NCBI RefSeq assembly: GCF_017353455.1
Contig: NZ_JAFMPZ010000505.1
Span: 1-40,636 of the forward strand
Origin: Streptomyces laculatispora
GTDB lineage: Bacteria; Actinomycetota; Actinomycetes; Streptomycetales; Streptomycetaceae
Length of the DNA: 40,636 bases
Reading direction: 5' to 3'
Positions 35,974 to 40,636 of the stretch are shown in pieces. The position numbers and the translations under genes were made by a program. Under the pieces are notes generated by a model. It saw only the letters and a program-made list of their open reading frames with translations. It was not told the DNA's origin and ran no database searches. How positions within the stretch are numbered: the stretch's first letter is position 1; every line of letters begins with the position of its first letter.

Positions 35974-37974
35974 TCACGACCCGGCGTTGACGTTGGCGAA
36001 GACGACGGCGGCGACCGCCAGGACCAGGGAACCGGCGAGCAGTGCGCTGAGGTAGGTCTGCACGTTGCCGGTCTGGGCACGGCGGACGGCGGTGCCGAGC
36101 CAGCGTGCGCCGGTGGCGGAGCCGCGTACGTAGGTGTCGACGACCTCGCGGTCCAGGAAGCGGACGAGGCTCGCCGCGGCCTGGACGGGGCGGACGAACA
36201 GCGCCGCGTAGACGGCGTCCAGGTGGAAGCCGGCGGCCGCGTGGTGGTGGAGCGGGCCGAGCAGCAGCCGGCCGGGGTCGGCCGGGTCGGGTGCGTCACC
36301 GGCGTCTCCGTAGGCGGCGGTGTGGCTCTCCATGGCCTCGACCTCGACGAGGGCGGGTTCCGCTTCGGGGTGGGCGACGACGGAGCCCATGGGGGTCCGG
36401 GCGGCCAGTGCCGTGGTGTGGCGCCAGGCCCCGTAGGTGACCAGGCCGCCGACGAGGCCGACGCCCGTGGAGAGGACGGCGGTGGTCAGCGACGGCGTGA
36501 GGCTGTGGCCGTCGAACCAGTCGCCGATCACGCCGACGGTGAGTCCGAAGGCGATGGTGGGGACGGCCAGGACCCAGAGGACCGAGGTCATGGCGACGGG
36601 CTGCCTGCCGTGGTCGGGGACCTCGGCGCCGCGGCCCCGGAAGGCGAGCAGCCAGAGGCGGGTGGCGTACGCGGCGGTGAGGACGGCGGCCAGGAGCCCG
36701 GCGACGAGGACGGTCCAGCCGGCGGCGGCCGGGGCGACGTGGCGGTCGCCGAGGGCGGTGTGCTCGGCGGCGACGAGGACGGCTTCCTTGGAGAAGAAGC
36801 CGGCGAACGGCGGGATGGCGGCCAGCGCGAGGAGCGCGACGGTCATCGTCCAGTAGGCGTCGGGGATGCGCTTGGCCAGGCCGCCCATGCGGGACATGGC
36901 GGCCAGCGAGTTGGTGCCGGCGGCGTGGATGACGACGCCCGCGGCGAGGAAGAGGACGGCTTTGAACGCACCGTGCGAGAGGAGGTGGAAGACGGCGGCG
37001 CCCCGGTCGCCGACGGCCAGGGCGCCGGACATGTAGCCGAGCTGGCCGATCGTGGAGTAGGCGAGGACACGCTTGATGTCGTCCTGGGCGAGGGCGGCGA
37101 ATCCGGAGCCGATCATCGTGACGGCGGCCATGACGGCGAGGACGACGAGGGCGGCGCCCGAAGCGGCGAAGACGGGGAGCAGCCGGGCCACGAAGTAGAT
37201 GCCGGCGGCGACCATCGTCGCGGCGTGGATCAGCGCGGAGACGGGGGTGGGGCCGGCCATCGCGTCGGGCAGCCAGGTGTGCAGGGGGAACTGCGCGGAC
37301 TTGCCCGCGACACCGGCGAGGAGCAGCAGGGCGATCGCGGTGGGGTGGTCGAGGCCGCCGTGGGCGACGGAACCCAGGATGCCGGTGATGCGGAAGGTGC
37401 CCGTGTCGGCGGCGAGGGCGAACAGGCCGATGAGGAAGGGGACGTCGCCGAGCTTGGTGACCAGGAAGGCCTTGAGGGAGGCCGCGCGGGCCTCGGGCGT
37501 CTCCCAGTAGTGGCCGACCAGGAAGTACGAGCAGATGCCCATGATCTCCCAGCCGACCAGGAGCACCATCAGGTCGCCGGAGTAGACGACGAGCAGCATC
37601 GCGGAGGTGAAGAGGGAGACGAGAGCCGCGTAGGAGGGGTAGCGGGGGTCGTCGCGCAGGTAGGCGGTCGAGTAGATCTGCACGCAGCTCGCCACGAGGG
37701 CGACCAGGACCGCGACCAGGACCGCGAAGCCGTCGAGGTGCAGGGCGAGGTCGACCGGGACCGAGCCGGTGGGGGTGAGCTGGGTCGAGGCGTCGATGGC
37801 CCGGCCGCCGCCCTGGCGGGCCGCGACGACGGCCGCGATGACGAGGGAGGCGAGGGAGGGCAGTACCGCGAGCGGGCGGACGAAGCCCGGCGCGCTGCGT
37901 CCGAGCAGGAGTCCGGCCGCAGCTCCCAGGAACGGGAGGAGGGGGACGAGGACGGCGAGGGTCGTGGTGGTCAC
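35974..37974 (-). CDS. nuoL2: NADH-quinone oxidoreductase subunit L
   Basis: 666 residues from GTG 37974, overlapping the nuoK end. Core motifs: [17 protein letters not shown] with the conserved Glu, [29 protein letters not shown] channel segment with its Lys, and [14 protein letters not shown]. The long C-terminal part (~520-666) should form the lateral helix and final anchor; NVNAGS ends the protein. NuoL is the most distal proton-pumping subunit. Order L-M-N with overlaps indicates one transcript. Confidence 0.96.
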   Translation of the reverse strand: MTTTTLAVLVPLLPFLGAAAGLLLGRSAPGFVRPLAVLPSLASLVIAAVVAARQGGGRAIDASTQLTPTGSVPVDLALHLDGFAVLVAVLVALVASCVQIYSTAYLRDDPRYPSYAALVSLFTSAMLLVVYSGDLMVLLVGWEIMGICSYFLVGHYWETPEARAASLKAFLVTKLGDVPFLIGLFALAADTGTFRITGILGSVAHGGLDHPTAIALLLLAGVAGKSAQFPLHTWLPDAMAGPTPVSALIHAATMVAAGIYFVARLLPVFAASGAALVVLAVMAAVTMIGSGFAALAQDDIKRVLAYSTIGQLGYMSGALAVGDRGAAVFHLLSHGAFKAVLFLAAGVVIHAAGTNSLAAMSRMGGLAKRIPDAYWTMTVALLALAAIPPFAGFFSKEAVLVAAEHTALGDRHVAPAAAGWTVLVAGLLAAVLTAAYATRLWLLAFRGRGAEVPDHGRQPVAMTSVLWVLAVPTIAFGLTVGVIGDWFDGHSLTPSLTTAVLSTGVGLVGGLVTYGAWRHTTALAARTPMGSVVAHPEAEPALVEVEAMESHTAAYGDAGDAPDPADPGRLLLGPLHHHAAAGFHLDAVYAALFVRPVQAAASLVRFLDREVVDTYVRGSATGARWLGTAVRRAQTGNVQTYLSALLAGSLVLAVAAVVFANVNAGS

Positions 37975-38420
37975 GGGGTGGCCTCTGCCTTCTTTGCCTT
38001 CCCTGCCGAAGCAGTGGCCTGGTCTTCGGTGCCGGTGCCGGAGGCAGTGGCTGTGCCGTCACCGTCGTCACCGTCGTCGCTGTCGTCGCCGTCCGGGACC
38101 GTCTCGGCCTCGTCGGTCTCGGCGGTGTCGCGGAGGCGGTCGACGTCGGAGCTGCCGCGGTTGCGGTACACGGCGAGGACGATGGCCAGGCCGATACCGA
38201 TCTCCGCCGCCGCGATGGCGATGGTGAACAGGGTGAGGGCCTGGCCGGAGTGCAGGGCGTCGCGGAGCCAGATGTCGAAGGCGACCAGGTTGAGGTTGAC
38301 GGCGTTGAGCATCAGCTCGACGGACATCAGGACCAGGATCGCGTTGCGGCGCGCGAGCACTCCGTAGAGCCCGGTGCAGAAGAGGAGGACGGCCAGCACG
38401 GCGGGATAGGCGAGGTGCAT
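37971..38420 (-). CDS. nuoK2: NADH-quinone oxidoreductase subunit K with acidic C-terminal tail
   Basis: 149 residues from ATG 38420, which overlaps the nuoJ stop (TGATG). The core of ~100 residues has three membrane helices with the essential Glu35 ([11 protein letters not shown]) and Glu73 ([10 protein letters not shown]). The usual family length is about 100, so residues ~100-149 are an added tail. It is rich in Asp/Glu ([15 protein letters not shown]), then Thr/Ala/Ser, ending in KAKKAEATP. The tail would face the periplasm or cytoplasm depending on topology; its role is unknown. Confidence 0.95.
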   Translation of the reverse strand: MHLAYPAVLAVLLFCTGLYGVLARRNAILVLMSVELMLNAVNLNLVAFDIWLRDALHSGQALTLFTIAIAAAEIGIGLAIVLAVYRNRGSSDVDRLRDTAETDEAETVPDGDDSDDGDDGDGTATASGTGTEDQATASAGKAKKAEATP

Positions 38421-39022
38421 CAGCTCTTGTCCTCTCGGCCCTTGCGGGACAGGACGATCGCGCCGACGAGGGCGGCGAGCAGGAGAACGGAGAGCGCTTC
38501 GAAGGGGAGCACCCAGTGCCGGAAGAGGAAGGCGCCGGTGGCTTCGGTGGACCCCTGGGCCGGCCCGTCCAGCTCGATCCAGGTGGTGCGGAAGGCGTCC
38601 ACGACGACCCAGACGAGGGTGCCGGCGGCGGCGACGGCCACCGCGAGGGCGGCCCAGCGGTTCTCCGAATCGGCGTCCGGTGAGCGGCCGATGGGGGCCC
38701 TGGTGAGCATCAGGCCGAACAGCAGGAGGACGACGACGGAACCGACGTAGATCAGTACCTGCACCCAGGCGATGAACTCGGCCGTGAGCAGGAGGTACTC
38801 GACGGCGAGGCCGCCGAGCGCCACGATCAGCCAGAGGGCCGCGTGCACCAGCTGCCTGGTCGTGACGGTGACGAGGGCCGCGCCGAGGGTGGCGATTCCG
38901 ACCAGGACGAAGGCGATCTCGATACCGGTCGGGGAGAGGAAGCCTGAGTGGCTCTCGTTGACGGTGATGACGGGGCCGGAGGCGGCGCCGAGGGTGGCGG
39001 CGGTTGCGGCTGCGGTGATCAC
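38420..39022 (-). CDS. nuoJ2: NADH-quinone oxidoreductase subunit J
   Basis: 200 residues from GTG 39022, overlapping the nuoI stop as GTGA. Five membrane helices are predicted. The conserved [15 protein letters not shown] helix (TM3, with the pi-bulge Tyr) is intact, preceded by [14 protein letters not shown]. Between helices 4 and 5 is a polar loop typical of the family. NuoJ joins the quinone site to the first antiporter-like subunits. Confidence 0.95.
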   Translation of the reverse strand: MITAAATAATLGAASGPVITVNESHSGFLSPTGIEIAFVLVGIATLGAALVTVTTRQLVHAALWLIVALGGLAVEYLLLTAEFIAWVQVLIYVGSVVVLLLFGLMLTRAPIGRSPDADSENRWAALAVAVAAAGTLVWVVVDAFRTTWIELDGPAQGSTEATGAFLFRHWVLPFEALSVLLLAALVGAIVLSRKGREDKS

Positions 39023-39651
39023 GCCTGGCCCTCCTCATCCGTCGGGGTGGGATCGGTCGGGAGAGGATCAGTCGGGGCAGGGTCCGTCGGGGCAGGCGGG
39101 GTGGCCGCGGCGGCGGCCTCCTGCTCGCGCTGGGTCCGGAGCTTCTCCGCCGTCTTGCGGGCGGCGGCGATCTCCTTCGGCTCCTCGGCCGCCGGATCGA
39201 GCGCCGGCGGCTCCGGCACCGTCCACATCCAGTCGCGGAGCTTGTCGCGCTCGTGGGTGAGTTCGAGGATGTCGGTCTCCGCGTACTCGAACTCCGGCGA
39301 CCAGAAGAGCGCGTCGAACGGGCACACCTCGATGCAGATCCCGCAGTACATGCAGAGCGAGAAGTCGATGGCGAAGCGGTCCAGCACATTGCGGCTCCGC
39401 TCGCGTCCGCCCGGGGCCGCGGCGGGCACCGTCTCCTTGTGGGAGTCGATGTAGATGCACCAGTCGGGGCACTCACGGGCACAGAGCATGCAGACCGTGC
39501 AGTTCTCCTCGAACAGCGCGATGACGCCGCGGGAGCGGGGAGGCAGTTCGGGCTGCACGTCCGGGTACTGGGCGGTGACGGTCTTCTTCGTCATCGTCCG
39601 CAGGGTGACGGCGAGGCCCTTGGCCAGTCCTGCGCCGGGGATCGGGGGCAC
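39019..39651 (-). CDS. nuoI2: NADH-quinone oxidoreductase subunit I (two 4Fe-4S clusters)
   Basis: 210 residues from GTG 39651, whose first base is the last base of the nuoH stop. Two ferredoxin motifs are complete: Cys51, 54, 57, 61 ([12 protein letters not shown]) and Cys100, 103, 106, 110 ([12 protein letters not shown]), for clusters N6a and N6b. After residue ~160 there is a charged helix and then a Pro/Thr/Asp repeat tail ([17 protein letters not shown]). A start at an inner Met is possible, but the [18 protein letters not shown] start fits related proteins. Confidence 0.95.
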   Translation of the reverse strand: MPPIPGAGLAKGLAVTLRTMTKKTVTAQYPDVQPELPPRSRGVIALFEENCTVCMLCARECPDWCIYIDSHKETVPAAAPGGRERSRNVLDRFAIDFSLCMYCGICIEVCPFDALFWSPEFEYAETDILELTHERDKLRDWMWTVPEPPALDPAAEEPKEIAAARKTAEKLRTQREQEAAAAATPPAPTDPAPTDPLPTDPTPTDEEGQA

Positions 39652-40619
39652 TAGTTGATCGCCACCTTCACGATGCCGGTGAGCGCGATCTGCGCGAGAG
39701 CGAGCGGGATGAGCGTGGTCCAGGCGATTTTCTGCAGCTGGTCCTCGCGGAGACGGGGATAGCTCACGCGCAGCCAGATCACGACGAAGGCGAGGACGGC
39801 GACCTTCAGGAGCGTCCAGACCCAGCCCAGTCCGTCGGCGCCCAGCGGGCCGTGCCAGCCACCGAGGAAGAGGACGGTGGTCAGTGCGCACAGCACGACG
39901 ATGCCCGCGTACTCGGCGAGCAGGAACAGGGCGAAGCGAAGGCCGGTGTACTCGGTGTACGCACCGAAGATGATCTCCGAGTCCGCGACCGGCATGTCGA
40001 ACGGCGGGCGCTGGAGTTCGGCAAGCCCGGCCACGAAGAAGACCAGGGCGCCGATGATCTGCCACGGCAGCCACCACCACTCGAAGGCATCGAGGATGCC
40101 GGGCAGCGAGACCGTGCCGGCCGCCATCGCCACCGAGGCGGCGGCCAGCAGCATCGGCAGCTCGTACGCGAGCAGCTGCGCGGCGGTACGGATGCCGCCG
40201 AGCAGCGAGAACTTGTTGGCCGATGCCCAGCCCGCCATGAGCGAGCCGAGCACGCCGATGCCCATCACGGCGAGCACGAAGAAGATGCCCGCGTCGATGA
40301 CCTGGCCGACCGCGCCCTCGCCGGGCCCGATCGGGATGACGACGAGCACGAGCAGGTACGGGAGCAGCGCGACGGCGGGGGCGATCTGGAAGACGCGGCG
40401 GTCGGCCTCGGCCGGGACGATGTCTTCCTTCTGTACGAACTTCACGCCGTCCGCGACGAGCTGGGCCCAGCCGTGGAAGCCGCCGGCGTACATGGGGCCC
40501 AGGCGGCCCTGCATGTGGGCCATCACCTTGTGTTCGGCCTGGCCCACGACGAGGGGGACGACCATGAACACCGCGAACACGATGACGAGGCGGAGGGCGA
40601 CGTCCAGTACATCGTTCAC
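39651..40619 (-). CDS. nuoH2: NADH-quinone oxidoreductase subunit H
   Basis: 322 residues from GTG 40619. Eight membrane helices are expected. The first part has [24 protein letters not shown] sequence with the lipid/quinone-site Arg. [17 protein letters not shown] and [20 protein letters not shown] supply the conserved Glu residues lining the quinone cavity, followed by [15 protein letters not shown]. NuoH anchors the hydrophilic arm. It is somewhat shorter than many bacterial NuoH, and I recall this as the form in the second Streptomyces cluster. Its start overlaps the stop of an upstream gene (GTGA). Confidence 0.95.
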   Translation of the reverse strand: MNDVLDVALRLVIVFAVFMVVPLVVGQAEHKVMAHMQGRLGPMYAGGFHGWAQLVADGVKFVQKEDIVPAEADRRVFQIAPAVALLPYLLVLVVIPIGPGEGAVGQVIDAGIFFVLAVMGIGVLGSLMAGWASANKFSLLGGIRTAAQLLAYELPMLLAAASVAMAAGTVSLPGILDAFEWWWLPWQIIGALVFFVAGLAELQRPPFDMPVADSEIIFGAYTEYTGLRFALFLLAEYAGIVVLCALTTVLFLGGWHGPLGADGLGWVWTLLKVAVLAFVVIWLRVSYPRLREDQLQKIAWTTLIPLALAQIALTGIVKVAIN

Positions 40620-40636
40620 TCGGTATCGCCTCCGGC
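40616..40636 (-). CDS. Last codons of the gene upstream of nuoH
   Basis: In the minus-strand frame the window edge reads six codons (AGGDTE) and then TGA at 40616-40618, overlapping the nuoH GTG by four bases. This is the same coupling seen between other genes of the cluster. In a second-type nuo cluster the upstream gene would be a NuoD-like (49-kDa) or NuoG-like subunit, but too little is visible to decide. Confidence 0.4.
   Translation of the reverse strand, partial: AGGDTE

Noticed and set aside
34516..38367. 1283-codon plus-strand open frame opposite nuoM, nuoL and nuoK
   Set aside because: Gly/Glu/Asp/Arg-rich shadow of membrane-protein genes. It crosses three real genes that overlap tightly.

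Overview
The window is high-GC actinobacterial chromosome, almost certainly Streptomyces. RpoB is 1161 codons from a TTG start. The order tRNA-Trp, secE, nusG, rplK, rplA, lipoprotein, rplJ, rplL, rpoB, rpoC is the actinobacterial transcription/translation superlocus. GTG/TTG starts, GTGA or TGATG stop-start overlaps and hairpin terminators without U-tracts are common, as in Streptomyces. As I recall it, the neighbourhood matches S. coelicolor from the second nuo cluster through htpX, rpmG, murB and aspC to rpoC. That comparison is from memory, not from a search.

Layout. 1-3316 (+): the end of a phage-like module, with an incomplete protein, a tail-fibre-like protein, an amidase endolysin and two small holin-like membrane proteins. 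It stops against a bidirectional terminator shared with rpoC. 3473-16796 (-): rpoC, rpoB, rplL, rplJ, a lipoprotein gene, rplA, rplK, nusG, secE and tRNA-Trp. An L10 leader with attenuator, an rplK leader hairpin, a U-tracted terminator after nusG, a hairpin after rplL and a separate rpoB promoter divide this block. 17022-20738: an aspartate-type aminotransferase behind four 11-bp iterons, an adenosine deaminase-like gene overlapped antisense by a TetR gene, and a divergent NAD(P)-binding protein controlled from a large perfect operator. 20777-25496 (-): murB, a TetR/MFS efflux module with two matching operators, a HadA/HadB-like dehydratase pair, rpmG, tRNA-Met and tRNA-Thr. 25783-28382: an amidohydrolase, a second NAD(P)-binding protein, a DUF523 protein and tRNA-Tyr. 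The tRNA-Tyr gene is the SLP1 attachment site in S. coelicolor and is unoccupied here. 28598-32730: yajQ, an ogt-alkB alkylation repair pair, small membrane proteins, htpX and mscL. 32876-40636 (-): nuoN, M, L, K, J, I, H and the last codons of an upstream gene. This is probably the accessory, incomplete second complex I cluster.

Most of the window is core genome. I found no clearly new multi-gene system. The best leads are small: phased iterons upstream of aspC and tRNA-Thr, the paired TetR operators, the phage lysis cassette beside rpoC, unusual C-terminal tails on MscL, NuoK and NuoI, and a 12-bp tandem repeat through the nuoN stop codon. All family calls come from reading motifs; no database search was run.
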